Numbered from the stretch's first letter, positions 50,552-59,302 are shown. The stretch: 64,000 bases of DNA from CBDBCU01 sp965203435 (GCA_965203435.1 CBDBCU010000001.1:310001-374000), one strand, 5' to 3'. Notes: generated by a model from the letters alone, not told the origin. A program made the numbers and translations.

Positions 50552-52750
50552 TTGCTGTCCCTTTACAATACCCTCAGTAAGCAGATTGAGGAAATCCGCA
50601 CCCTGGAGCCGGGGCAAGCCCGGATGTATACCTGCGGCCCCACCGTCTATCGCTACGCCCATATCGGCAATCTCCGCACCTATATGATGGCCGACTGGAT
50701 TCGGCGGGCCCTGGAAGCCGGCGGCGTGGCCGTCTATCAGGTCAAGAACATCACCGACGTGGGGCATATGCGCCAGGAACTGGTCGAAGCCGGCGGCGAC
50801 AAGATGATTCTGGCGGCTCTGGCCGAAGGCAAGACCATTCAAGAAATCGCCCAGTTCTACGCCGACAGCTTTCATCGGGACGAGGCCCGGGTCAACATCC
50901 TGCCGGCCCATATCTATCCTTGGGCTACGCAGCACATCCCGGAGATGATTGATATGGTGGGGCGGCTGCTGGCCAAGGGCTACGCTTACCAGGCCGGCGG
51001 CAATGTCTATTTTGCGGTGCCGCAGTTTCCCAAGTACGGCGGCCTGTCCCGCAACTTTGGCGGCAATCTGCTGGAAGGGGTGCGGGCCGAAGCCGACCCC
51101 TTGAAACGCGATCCCCGGGACTTTACCCTGTGGAAAGCCGCGGAGCCAGGCCGGGATGTAAAGTGGGCCAGTCCCTGGGGGGACGGCTTTCCCGGTTGGC
51201 ATATCGAATGTTCCGCCATGGCCAGCAAGTATCTGGGGGAGCGGTTTGACCTGCACACCGGCGGCGTGGATAACATTTTCCCCCACCATGAGGATGAAAT
51301 TGCCCAGAGCGAGGGGGCTTTTGACGGCGTCCATGTCAATTACTGGGTCCACGGCCAGCATCTGTTGGCCGATGGGGCCAAAATGGCTAAATCCTCGGGC
51401 AATGTTTTCCTGCTGGACGACCTGGTCAGCCGGGGCATTGACCCGCTGTCTTTCCGCTATCTCTGTATGACGGTGCGCTACCGCCACCGGATGAACTTTA
51501 CCTTTAATTCCCTGAAAGCCGCGGAAAAAGCTTTGTGCCATCTGCGCGACCGGGTGTGGGAATGGAAAAATCTGCCGGCATTGGCCGCCTGGCCGCCGGA
51601 AACGGAGGAGTGGCGGCAAAAGTTCTGGAAAGCGGTGGAGAATGACCTGGATTTGCCGACCGGCTTGGCTTTGACTTGGGCTATGGTCCGTTCCGCCTTG
51701 CCGGGGCCGGCCAAGCTATCCCTGCTGCTGGATTTTGACCGGGTGTTCGGGCTGGATTTGGGCCAAGTGCCGGCGGCCTATCCCTTGCCGGCCGGCGTAG
51801 CCGCCGCCGCCGGCCGCCGCCAGGAACGGCGGGCCGTGGTGGACTATCCGACCGCCGATGCCCTGCGGGCGGAACTGCTGACCGGCGGTTATGTAGTGCA
51901 GGATGTGCCGGGGGCTACCCGCATCCGGCCCAAGACGCCGCTGGAACGATTGGAGGAACGCTGGAATTGGGTTTCCTCCTCCCGGGAAGTAGAGTCCGCC
52001 CTGGAGGCCCCGGATGCCTGGGACTTTACCTTTATTCTCAATGCCTACAACTACGCCGACGACATCCGCCGCTGCGTAACCGCCATTGAAACCTTTGCCC
52101 AGGGCTATTCGGCGGAAATTATCGTCATCAACAACGGATCCACCGATGACACCGCCGACTGGCTGGAGGCACATCAAGCCGGCCGGGCCGATTTCCGGGT
52201 CGTCCATTGCGACCACATTATCGGCGATGCCGCCGGCAAGAATATCGGCCTGAAACTCAGCCGGGGCAAGCATATCGTCATCCTCGACGCCTCTACCGAA
52301 ATTACCGGGGATGTGTTGCGTCCCATTGCCCGGCAGCTTGCCGATGAAACCGTCGGCATTTTCGGCCCCTACGGGTTGACCACTGACGATATGCAGCATT
52401 TCCATGAGGAAGTGGAGCAAGGGGAAGCCGATGCGATGCAGGCGTACTGTATGGCCTTTCGGCGGGAAGCTGTCCGCCAAGTCGGGCTGATGCACGAGGG
52501 TTATCGGTTCTACCGCAACCTGGATATCGACTATTGCTTTCAGTTCAAGGAAAAGGGCTATCGGATCGTTGCCGACAGCAGCCTGGCGATGACGCGGCAC
52601 GAACACCGCCAGTGGACGGAGTTGGATGAGGGGCAGCGGGACGAATTGAGCCGCAAGAACTTTGGCCGTTTCCTGCGCCGCTGGGGAAACCGTCCCGACC
52701 TGCTGATTTCCGCCGGGGCCCGAGGCTTTGCCACTGGCTTTCGCCACTGA
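50552..52750 (+). CDS. Cysteinyl-tRNA synthetase fused to a GT2 family glycosyltransferase
   Basis: The 732-residue protein begins at a TTG 11 bases after GGGAGG. Residues 1-470 are class I cysteinyl-tRNA synthetase: zinc ligands C28 (TCGPTVYRYAHIGN, with the HIGH motif as 37-40), C220 (HIEC), H245 and E249 (PHHEDE), and KMAKS at 277-281. A short conserved-looking segment (LRAELLTGGYVVQDV) resembles the normal C-terminus. Residues about 490-715 are a GT2-type Rossmann domain (VINNGSTDDTADWL, AAGKNIGLKLSRGKHIVILDAST), with the DXD site reading DAS. All synthetase residues needed for Cys-tRNA formation are present. The glycosyltransferase partner is unusual; no known family of this fusion is recalled. 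Confidence 0.88.
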   Translation: MLSLYNTLSKQIEEIRTLEPGQARMYTCGPTVYRYAHIGNLRTYMMADWIRRALEAGGVAVYQVKNITDVGHMRQELVEAGGDKMILAALAEGKTIQEIAQFYADSFHRDEARVNILPAHIYPWATQHIPEMIDMVGRLLAKGYAYQAGGNVYFAVPQFPKYGGLSRNFGGNLLEGVRAEADPLKRDPRDFTLWKAAEPGRDVKWASPWGDGFPGWHIECSAMASKYLGERFDLHTGGVDNIFPHHEDEIAQSEGAFDGVHVNYWVHGQHLLADGAKMAKSSGNVFLLDDLVSRGIDPLSFRYLCMTVRYRHRMNFTFNSLKAAEKALCHLRDRVWEWKNLPALAAWPPETEEWRQKFWKAVENDLDLPTGLALTWAMVRSALPGPAKLSLLLDFDRVFGLDLGQVPAAYPLPAGVAAAAGRRQERRAVVDYPTADALRAELLTGGYVVQDVPGATRIRPKTPLERLEERWNWVSSSREVESALEAPDAWDFTFILNAYNYADDIRRCVTAIETFAQGYSAEIIVINNGSTDDTADWLEAHQAGRADFRVVHCDHIIGDAAGKNIGLKLSRGKHIVILDASTEITGDVLRPIARQLADETVGIFGPYGLTTDDMQHFHEEVEQGEADAMQAYCMAFRREAVRQVGLMHEGYRFYRNLDIDYCFQFKEKGYRIVADSSLAMTRHEHRQWTELDEGQRDELSRKNFGRFLRRWGNRPDLLISAGARGFATGFRH

Positions 52751-52839
52751 CCTACCCGGCCTTGTCCCGGCCCCATCCCCGGCACCAAGAACCTCCTTTC
52801 CCCCTCCGGGTTCCCTTTGCCTTGGGCGCAATCCTCCGC

Positions 52840-52950
52840 GCCCCCGGAACTAGTCGAAGGGTCACCCGGAAGCGGTTGAAAAGTTGCCCGGAAGCGGTGT
52901 AAGGGTCACCCGGAGTGGTTGCCAAGTCACCTCAATCCGGTTGCCGATGA
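52840..52950. repeat. Degenerate tandem REP-like array
   Basis: About five imperfect units of the kind CACCCGGAAGCGGTTGAAAA and CACCCGGAGTGGTTGCC alternate, relatives of the array at 32249-32342. Confidence 0.5.
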
Positions 52951-53204
52951 ACCGGCCAATAGCCCTGGGCAAGCCGCTTTTCCCTAGCGATATTCCCCGG
53001 ATACCTAACCCCGGCGGTGTTACCCTTTTGGCCGCAGTTTTAGATTTTCACCAATTTTGACCAATTTTCAATTTCCGATTTTTACTATCGGAGGGGAAAA
53101 TCTGATTTATTCCGCCCCCTAGAGTGGCGGAAAAGTTGCGCCCGGGCGCAAAACCTGGCTTATTTCAGCCATCCGGCCGCGCGGTTACCCAGGATTGGGT
53201 TACC

Positions 53205-53233
53205 TTGACGCTGCCCGGCGGGGGCGCTAGATT
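53205..53233 (+). promoter_or_regulatory. Promoter for meaB
   Basis: TTGACG (53205-53210), a 17-base spacer and TAGATT (53228-53233) lie 35 bases before the ATG. Confidence 0.55.
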
Positions 53234-53268
53234 TTCCCCAGCCAGGCCACTGCCGGAGTCTCTAACCA

Positions 53269-54264
53269 ATGGATGATGTGGAGCGGTTGTTGGGGGGGAA
53301 CCAGCGAACTCTTTCCCGCATAATGACTTTGCTGGAGGGAGGAGACCCGGCGGCGGCCGCGGCAATGCAGCGCCTCGATCCCTACACCGGCCGGGCCTAC
53401 ACCGTGGGCCTCACCGGGCCGCCGGGGGTCGGCAAAAGCACCATCGTGGACCGCCTTACCGCACTGCTGCGCGGGCAGGGTTTCAGCGTCGGCATCATCG
53501 CCGTGGATCCCAACAGCCCTTTCAGCGGCGGCGCCCTCCTGGGCGACCGGATTCGGATGCAGCGGCATTATCTCGATCCCGGCGTTTTCATCCGCAGCGT
53601 CTCCACCCGGGGCCAGGCCGGGGGCTTGCCCCGCACCGTGAAAGGGCTGGTACGGCTGCTGGACGCCGCCGGCAAGGATATTATCCTGGTGGAAACGGTG
53701 GGCGTGGGCCAGACCGAGTTGGGCATTATGGGCGTGGCCGATACGGTGCTGGTGGCCTTGGTGCCCGAATCCGGAGATGCCATTCAAACTCTCAAAGCCG
53801 GGGTAATGGAAATTGCCGATATTTTCCTGGTCAACAAAGCCGACCGGGAAGGGGCCAGCCGAATGGCGGCGGCGGTAACGGCGATGCTGCAAACGGCGGC
53901 CGAACCGGCGCAGCGGATTCCGCCGGTTTTGCTGACCCAAGCCGAGGGCGGGCAGGGCATTGCGGAACTATGGGCAGCCATTGAGGAACATCGCCGCTTT
54001 ATGGAAAGCCCGCCATCCGACGGGGCCGCCCTAACGGAACTGGAAAGACGCCGGGGTCATCGCCGCCGCCAGGAGTTTCTGGAAGCGGTGCAAGAGGAAC
54101 TGAACCGGCGGCTCAATGTTTTGCTGGAGCAAGACCCGGTTTTGGCCCGGACTATGGCGGCCATCGCCGCCCGGGAACAGGAACCCTTTTCGGCGGCTCT
54201 AGAGTTTCTGCAAGGTTCGCCTTGGCTGCCCGCCGCCGCTAATCCGGAGGGCCGCGCCGATTAA
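53269..54264 (+). CDS. meaB: Methylmalonyl-CoA mutase-associated GTPase MeaB (ArgK/LAO family)
   Basis: The 331-residue G3E-family GTPase has the P-loop GLTGPPGVGKST near residue 47, VDPNSPFSGGALLGDRIRM near 82 (Walker A-linked switch), ETVGVGQTELG near 144, NKAD near 184 and VLLTQAEGGQGI. It protects and loads adenosylcobalamin on methylmalonyl-CoA or related mutases. No mutase gene is visible in the window, so its partner must lie elsewhere. Length is normal. Confidence 0.9.
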   Translation: MDDVERLLGGNQRTLSRIMTLLEGGDPAAAAAMQRLDPYTGRAYTVGLTGPPGVGKSTIVDRLTALLRGQGFSVGIIAVDPNSPFSGGALLGDRIRMQRHYLDPGVFIRSVSTRGQAGGLPRTVKGLVRLLDAAGKDIILVETVGVGQTELGIMGVADTVLVALVPESGDAIQTLKAGVMEIADIFLVNKADREGASRMAAAVTAMLQTAAEPAQRIPPVLLTQAEGGQGIAELWAAIEEHRRFMESPPSDGAALTELERRRGHRRRQEFLEAVQEELNRRLNVLLEQDPVLARTMAAIAAREQEPFSAALEFLQGSPWLPAAANPEGRAD

Positions 54265-54316
54265 CCCGGCCGCGCCGCCAAACCGAACAAATCCAACTCA
54301 GGCCAAGGGACGGGAT

Positions 54317-54961
54317 ATGGCGTATTTAGGCATTGACCTGCGAACCTCGACCAAGCATCCCAGCGCGGTGTCCCTGATTGACGCCACCGCCCAGGTGAGC
54401 TTTATCGGTTCCTTTCGGTCGGATACCGAACTCTTGGCCCTGGTTGACCAGTATCAGCCAAGCCTTATTGCCATGGGTACGCCCTTGGGATTGCCGGCCG
54501 GGCTGTGCTGTTTAGAGGCATCCTGCGCCTGCGCCCTGGCCCGGCCGCAGCAAAAGGGGCGGCAGTCGGAGCTGGAAATGGCCCGCATGGGCATCAGCTG
54601 CTTTTTTACCAATAAGGGTTCCATCATTCGCCGGCTGATTTACCGGGCCATCAGTCTCAAGGCGCAGTTGGCTGCCGCCGGCTACGCTATGATTGAAGTC
54701 TATCCCCACGCCACTAAAGTGGTTCTGTTCGGGGACAGCGTCCCCCCCAAGAACAGCCCCCGCAGCCTGGCCTTTATGAAAGAGCGGCTGCCCACCCTGA
54801 TGGACGGCTTGGATGATTGCCGGGACAAGCTGGATCGCTATGCCTGCGATGCCCTGATTAACGCCCATACTGCCCGGCTCCACGCCCGAAATGATACCGA
54901 CCTGCTGGGGATTCCTGAGGAAAGCCTGGTCGCCCTGCCCAAGCTGATTCCATCGGATTAG
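54317..54961 (+). CDS. DUF429 family protein
   Basis: The 214-residue protein opens YLGIDLRTSTKHPSAVSLID, an RNase-H-like first strand with Asp as in DUF429. It has ALVDQYQPSLIAMGTPLGLP (about 44-63) with the next strand, IEVYPHATKVVLF near 130 and the late DRYACDALINAHTARLHARN with Asp near 178. The family is predicted to be nuclease-like, with no assigned role. It begins 52 bases after meaB. Its end is close to the MITE-like element at 55 kb. Confidence 0.8.
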   Translation: MAYLGIDLRTSTKHPSAVSLIDATAQVSFIGSFRSDTELLALVDQYQPSLIAMGTPLGLPAGLCCLEASCACALARPQQKGRQSELEMARMGISCFFTNKGSIIRRLIYRAISLKAQLAAAGYAMIEVYPHATKVVLFGDSVPPKNSPRSLAFMKERLPTLMDGLDDCRDKLDRYACDALINAHTARLHARNDTDLLGIPEESLVALPKLIPSD

Positions 54962-54974
54962 GCCGGCGGCCCAA

Positions 54975-55117
54975 GGCCATTGCCTATACTGGACAACCTG
55001 CATCACCGTCATTCCCGCGTAAGCGGGAATCCAGAACGATACTGCCTTATGCCGCCGCAACCTTGACAAGCAACTTCGGGATTCCCGCTTACGCGGGAAT
55101 GACGGTTGCTATATGCG
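54975..55117. mobile_element. Palindromic MITE-like element, copy A
   Basis: A perfect-to-near-perfect inverted repeat (ACCGTCATTCCCGCGTAAGC at 55005 onward, complement ending 55106) surrounds about 46 unique bases. The flanks GGCCATTGCCTATACTGGAC (left) and CTATATGCG (right) align with copy B at 57634-57778 in inverse orientation. Confidence 0.7.
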
Positions 55118-55150
55118 ATAGTCTTGGCCGGCGACCGGCCATTTCCCGAC

Positions 55151-55190
55151 AGGAAACCGGGGCTGCCCCTTGGGGTAGCCCCGGTTTCCT
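55151..55190. terminator. Strong bidirectional terminator
   Basis: AGGAAACCGGGGCTGCCCC (loop TT) pairs with GGGGTAGCCCCGGTTTCCT over 19 bp with one G-T, between the convergent DUF429 and SPFH genes. The T-tail is short (CTTTGC). Confidence 0.65.
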
Positions 55191-55199
55191 TTGCTTGCG

Positions 55200-55240
55200 G
55201 TGTCCGCACACTCGGAATTGGTTGCGGTACGAATATGCCG
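55200..55240. repeat. REP-like palindromic repeat copy (degenerate)
   Basis: CGCACACTCGGAATTGGTTG followed by CGGTACGAATATGCCGG is a strongly diverged copy near the SPFH gene end. Confidence 0.35.
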
Positions 55241-55268
55241 GCAACAGCGGCCCCGTCGGTGTTGGCGG

Positions 55269-56141
55269 CTAATCCCGGTTGCCGCCGTTGTTCGGCGGGT
55301 TGCCGCCCATTCCCAGGAAAGGCGACAGCATCGAGGTGAACTCCATCGGAAAGATGAACTTGGTGGAGGGGCTGGAGCCCAGGGCTTTCAGGGTGTCAAA
55401 ATACTGGAGGCTCATGGTCTTGGTGTCCACGGTGTTCGCCACATTGTAAATCCGCTCCAGGGCGGTACTGAAACCCTGGGCGCGCAGGATGGCGGCCTGC
55501 TGGTCGCCCTCGGCCTTGAGAATTTCCGCCTGGCGGTCACCCTCGGCTTGCAGGATGGCGGACTGCTTTTCCCCCTCGGCCCGGTTGATCTGGGCTTGCC
55601 GCTGGCCCTCGGACTCGGTAATTTCGGCGGTTTTGATGGCGGCGGCGGACTTTTCCCGCTCCATCGCCTGCTTGACGCCCGGCGGCGGGTCAATTTCGTT
55701 GATGGCTACATTCCGCACCTTGATGCCCCAGCGCCCGGTGTTTTCATCCAGGGCCATTTGCAACTGCCCCTGAATCCGCTCCCGTTCCGCCAGAGCCTCG
55801 GCCAGGGTGATGTTGCCGATGATGGAGCGCAGTTCGGCTACGGCCAAGTTGACCACGGCCGCCTCGAAGTTCTGCACATCCAGCACCGCCTTGCGGGGAT
55901 TGTCGCCCTCCGGCAGCACCTGGTAGTAGATGACAAAGTCCAGATCCACCACCACGTTGTCCGTGGTGATGTATTTCTGGGTCGGCACCCGTTGGGTGTA
56001 TTCCCACACCGGCACCCGGACGCCGCGATAGATAAAGGGGATGAGGAAACGCAGCCCCGGCCCCACGACGCGGACAAAGCGGCCGAAACGCTGAATTACC
56101 ATCCGTTCCTGCTGTTGAACTACGACGATTCCCGCAGCCAT
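55269..56141 (-). CDS. SPFH/stomatin-prohibitin family protein
   Basis: The 290-residue protein shows the SPFH domain at about 1-175: VVQQQERMVIQRFGRFVRVVGPGLRFLIPFI, TTDNVVVDLDFVIYYQV, NFEAAVVNLAVAELRSIIGNITL. A coiled-coil repeat follows (QAQINRAEGEKQSAILQAEGDRQAEILKAEG, about 180-220), then a Pro/Gly tail. An obvious N-terminal membrane segment is missing compared with stomatins (the ORF opens MAAGIVVVQQQ). The NfeD protein directly upstream on the same strand (42 bases) is its usual operon partner and supplies the membrane anchor. Confidence 0.9.
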   Translation of the reverse strand: MAAGIVVVQQQERMVIQRFGRFVRVVGPGLRFLIPFIYRGVRVPVWEYTQRVPTQKYITTDNVVVDLDFVIYYQVLPEGDNPRKAVLDVQNFEAAVVNLAVAELRSIIGNITLAEALAERERIQGQLQMALDENTGRWGIKVRNVAINEIDPPPGVKQAMEREKSAAAIKTAEITESEGQRQAQINRAEGEKQSAILQAEGDRQAEILKAEGDQQAAILRAQGFSTALERIYNVANTVDTKTMSLQYFDTLKALGSSPSTKFIFPMEFTSMLSPFLGMGGNPPNNGGNRD

Positions 56142-56183
56142 AGCACCTCCCGGGCGCGCTTGAATTGGGTAATTTGCCGCCGG

Positions 56184-57569
56184 TCAGTCCGGCTCTTGCA
56201 AGGGGATGACCGTCAGGGTCAGGTCATCGGCTTCGATAACCACTACCCGGGCCCCGGCGGCTATTACGGTATCATCATCGGTTACGGCTGTCCAGTTGCC
56301 GTCCTCCAGCCGCACTACGCCGCGGGGGGCCAGTTCGGTTAGGGCCGTTCCCACTTGCCCCACGGCCACTATATCATCGGCGTGGCGGCGTTCCTCCCGG
56401 CGGGATTTGCGGATGTCCCAGACCAGATAGCCCAGGGCCAAGCCCAGCGCCGTCGCCGCGCCGCCGACCAGCCAGGGATTGACGCCTATAGCCGGCAGGG
56501 TGGGCGAGGGAGCGCCGAATTGGGCAAAGAGCAGAAAGCCACCCAATATCAGGCTGATAATGGAGCCGGCGCCCAGGATACCGAAACCGGCAACCTGCGT
56601 TTCCACTACCGCCAGGGCGATAGCCAGAATAATCAGGGCCACGCCAGCCCAGTTGGCCGGCAGATTGCCCAGAGCTACGAAAGCCAGAATCAGCAAGATA
56701 CCGCCAACTACCCCCGGCACAATCATTCCGGGGTTAAACAGCTCGATGACAATCCCCAAGCCGCCGATGGTCAGCAGCAGAAAGGCAATATCCGGGTTGG
56801 ACAGAAACTCGAGAAAATACTCCAGCAGGTTCTGATCCAGGTTTTGCGTGGTCAAGCCGGCGGTGTCCAGAGTCCAAGGGCGGCCGCCGGCGGTTGCTTC
56901 CCGGCCGTGCAGCTGCATCAGCAGGTCGTCCAGATCGGCGGCGATAAAGTCGGCAATGTTCAGTTCTACGGCTTCGGCAGCGGTGTAGGAAGTGGCTTGC
57001 CGCACGGTGGCTTCCAGTGGGTCGGCATTGCGGCCGCGCTCCGCGGCGATGCTCCGCATCAGGGCGGCCAGGTCATTGGTAACTTTGTCGGCCAGGGTTT
57101 CGTCCAAATCCTGCCCGCCGGCCCCCACCGGGCTGGCCGCGCCGATGTTGGTGCCGGGAGCCATCACGGCGAAGTGGGCGGCGGCGGTAATAAAGGTTCC
57201 GGCCGACCCGGCCTGCGCTCCCGGCGGCGTTACATAGACCGCTACCGGCCTATCGGCCGCCAGCAGCAAAGCCACAATCTCCCGGGTAGAACTGCCTAAC
57301 CCGCCGGGGGTATCCAGTTGGATAATGACCAAGGGGGCATCCCGGGCGGCGGCCTGCTGCAAGGCGCGGCTGATATACCGTTCCTTGACCGGATTGATAA
57401 CCCCGTCCACTTGGATAGTCAAGGCCGCCGGTTTGCTGCCCTGGGCCAGTGCCGCGCCGGCCAAGCCCAGCAGCAGCATCGCGGCGAATACCGCCGCCAT
57501 TCCCAGCCGCAAGACCCGGCAAAGGCCAAGGGAATGCAATTCTTTTTTGCCTGCTATTGCCGCCATCAT
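56184..57569 (-). CDS. NfeD-family membrane serine protease
   Basis: The start is the second ATG pair (MMAAIAG), with AAGGATG upstream; an N-terminal nine-residue extension is possible. A signal/TM segment (about 20-42) precedes the ClpP-like protease domain: VDGVINPVKERYISRAL, LVIIQLDTPGGLGSSTREI, PGAQAGSAGTFITAAA with the likely nucleophile Ser near 130, and AASPVGAGG. Four to five membrane segments (about 265-385) and the C-terminal NfeD OB-fold (VGQVGTALTELAPRGVVRLEDGNWTAV) follow. It forms the STOPP-type operon with the SPFH gene, probably cleaving or regulating stomatin-like partners. Confidence 0.9.
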   Translation of the reverse strand: MMAAIAGKKELHSLGLCRVLRLGMAAVFAAMLLLGLAGAALAQGSKPAALTIQVDGVINPVKERYISRALQQAAARDAPLVIIQLDTPGGLGSSTREIVALLLAADRPVAVYVTPPGAQAGSAGTFITAAAHFAVMAPGTNIGAASPVGAGGQDLDETLADKVTNDLAALMRSIAAERGRNADPLEATVRQATSYTAAEAVELNIADFIAADLDDLLMQLHGREATAGGRPWTLDTAGLTTQNLDQNLLEYFLEFLSNPDIAFLLLTIGGLGIVIELFNPGMIVPGVVGGILLILAFVALGNLPANWAGVALIILAIALAVVETQVAGFGILGAGSIISLILGGFLLFAQFGAPSPTLPAIGVNPWLVGGAATALGLALGYLVWDIRKSRREERRHADDIVAVGQVGTALTELAPRGVVRLEDGNWTAVTDDDTVIAAGARVVVIEADDLTLTVIPLQEPD

Positions 57570-57633
57570 ACAATTATCATCCTTTGTTGCCGGCATTATG
57601 TCAAACGCCGGCGCTGTTAGTTTTAAGGCTGCC

Positions 57634-57778
57634 GCATATAGAAACCGTCATTCCCGCGCAAGCGGGAATCCAGAACGGTAATGCCAAAACCCGCACACTA
57701 TCAATCGGGCATCTTGGGATTCCCGCTTGCGCGGGAATGACGGTAAGGCAGCTGTCCGGTATATGCAATTGCCCTGCC
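57634..57778. mobile_element. Palindromic MITE-like element, copy B
   Basis: An inverted repeat (ACCGTCATTCCCGCGCAAGC from 57644, complement ending 57744) surrounds about 45 bases. The right end ATATGCAATTGCCCTGCC (57761-57778) equals the TIR of the 28.5-kb MITE, and the left flank CGCATATAG matches copy A's opposite end at 25 of 26 positions when extended. Confidence 0.75.
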
Positions 57779-57843
57779 GTTGGGTGGCAAGACTTTCTAC
57801 TTACCCGGAGCCGGTTGCGCGGTCATCCTTAACAATGCCCGGT

Positions 57844-57873
57844 TTGACGGCGGCAAGGGGCGCAACCTACAAT
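57844..57873 (+). promoter_or_regulatory. Promoter for the enoyl-CoA-hydratase-like gene
   Basis: TTGACG (57844-57849), an 18-base spacer and TACAAT (57868-57873), 56 bases before the ATG, in the TACAATAGGGG context seen elsewhere. Confidence 0.5.
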
Positions 57874-57929
57874 AGGGGCAAGATATGGGGTTGCCGGCGG
57901 CAAAGCGGCAGCTTTCGGAGGAGGGCGTA

Positions 57930-58700
57930 ATGGCCTACGATTTTATCCTGACGGAAAAAGAGGACGGGGTGGCGATTTTGACGCTGAACCGCCCGGAGAA
58001 GCTGAATGCGATGAACCGCCAACTGAATCGGGAGTTGCAGGATGCGGTGCGGGCGATGAATGCCGACGAGGAAGTGGGCTGCATCGTGATTACCGGGGCC
58101 GGGGAACGGGCCTTTTCCGCCGGCGGGGACATCCACGAGCAGCGGGAACGGGATCAGGAAACCGACCAGGAGGCCCGGCGGGAACAGGATGAACGCCGCT
58201 CCCGGGGGACTTACGAAATCAGCGCCTCCCTGAAGCCGGTTATCGGGATGATGAACGGCTTGGCTTATGGCGGCGCGGCCGTGCTGTCCTCGTCTCTGGA
58301 CATCCGCATCGGCTGCGAGCGCAGCAGTTTCCGCTTTCTGGCGGCGGCCTACGGGCGGATTAACTCGACCTGGACGCTGCCTAATCAAGTGGGCTGGCCC
58401 ATCGCCAAGGAACTGCTGTTCACCGGCCGGGTGGTGGAGGCCGAGGAAGCCCATCGCATCGGCCTGCTGAACCACCTAGTGCCGGCGGCGGAACTGCGGG
58501 CGAAAACTATGGAAGTGGGCCGGGCCATCGCCGGCAACCGCCGGGAGTCGGTGATGGGCATTAAGGAACTGCTGCTACTGCACCAGGGCTGCAACCTGGA
58601 ACAGCAGTGGGCCAACGAACGGGATTTCACCACCCACCGGGTTCGCGGCTACAACGCGGAACAGGCATTCCCGGAGTTTATTGCCCGGAAAGGGCGGTAG
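57930..58700 (+). CDS. Enoyl-CoA hydratase/isomerase-family protein lacking both catalytic Glu residues
   Basis: The 256-residue crotonase-fold protein has VAILTLNRPEKLNAMNRQL (about 14-32), GAGERAFSAGGDI near 65, MMNGLAYGGAAVLSSSLDIRI near 111 and VVEAEEAHRIGLLNHLV. The two Glu that act as acid/base in crotonases are not in place: GGCEL reads GGAAVL, and the second region reads AAYGRINSTWTLP. The oxyanion hole Gly is kept. Isomerase, hydrolase or decarboxylase chemistry within the superfamily is therefore more likely than hydration. The ATG follows GGAGGAGGGCG. Confidence 0.82.
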   Translation: MAYDFILTEKEDGVAILTLNRPEKLNAMNRQLNRELQDAVRAMNADEEVGCIVITGAGERAFSAGGDIHEQRERDQETDQEARREQDERRSRGTYEISASLKPVIGMMNGLAYGGAAVLSSSLDIRIGCERSSFRFLAAAYGRINSTWTLPNQVGWPIAKELLFTGRVVEAEEAHRIGLLNHLVPAAELRAKTMEVGRAIAGNRRESVMGIKELLLLHQGCNLEQQWANERDFTTHRVRGYNAEQAFPEFIARKGR

Positions 58701-58772
58701 CGGTTTCCGGCCGGCGGGAGTCGTTCAACTCAGCAAGCCTCCCGCCGTTACATTTATCCGAGGTGCAGCGAT

Positions 58773-59285
58773 ATGCCCGAAGTTGCCTTGTTTATGAACG
58801 GCATCTATAGCGGGGTCTTGGAGACCATACTGGAATCCCAGTTGACGGCGCCGGAGGAAACCTTTTACCTGCAACCGTTCACCGGCACCGCCATCAAAAT
58901 GCTCCGGGATAAGACCCCCAGCCCGGCGGCGCCCCTAACCCTGTACGCCTCGGTAACCGGCGACTTGAACAAAGTCGCCTACACGGCCCAAGTGGTCGGT
59001 TGGGAGGACAAGACGCGGATGACCCAACGGCGGCAGGAGGAGGTTATTCAGGCTCTCAGGAAGTACCAGCCGGGGGAAACCGGTTACAACATGGAGGAAG
59101 CCGGCCTTTACAACGAATCCGGGACGCCGGGCAAGCCCAGCATTAACCTTATCCATATCCGGCGGCTGTTCCAGTATGATCCGCCGTTCAGCGTCAGCCG
59201 GCTGATAAAGACTAACGACGGCAACCCCTTGGCGGATAACCGCACCCGAGGCGGCGGCTGGTCTTATGTTAATAAACTGGTTTAA
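58773..59285 (+). CDS. Conserved-looking hypothetical protein
   Basis: The 170-residue soluble protein has no recognised domain. MPEVALFMNGIYSGVLETIL opens it, followed by PEETFYLQPFTG, an LYASVTGDLNKVAYTAQVVGWEDKTRMT strand-rich segment (about 55-82) and the C-terminal RTRGGGWSYVNKL. There is no signal peptide, membrane segment or Cys pair. The gene is 72 bases after the enoyl-CoA-hydratase-like gene. I would expect relatives, since strands and turns look conserved, but cannot name a family. Confidence 0.65.
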   Translation: MPEVALFMNGIYSGVLETILESQLTAPEETFYLQPFTGTAIKMLRDKTPSPAAPLTLYASVTGDLNKVAYTAQVVGWEDKTRMTQRRQEEVIQALRKYQPGETGYNMEEAGLYNESGTPGKPSINLIHIRRLFQYDPPFSVSRLIKTNDGNPLADNRTRGGGWSYVNKLV

Positions 59286-59302
59286 GGCCGGGGATGGGGT
59301 AT

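Larger units (their letters stand above)
52751..53268. other. Intergenic region with degenerate repeats and an AT-rich patch
   Basis: The 518 bases hold a degenerate REP-like array (52840-52950), an AT-rich stretch near 53030-53110 with CCAATTTTGACCAATTTT direct repeats, and the meaB promoter. No gene is visible. Confidence 0.55.
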
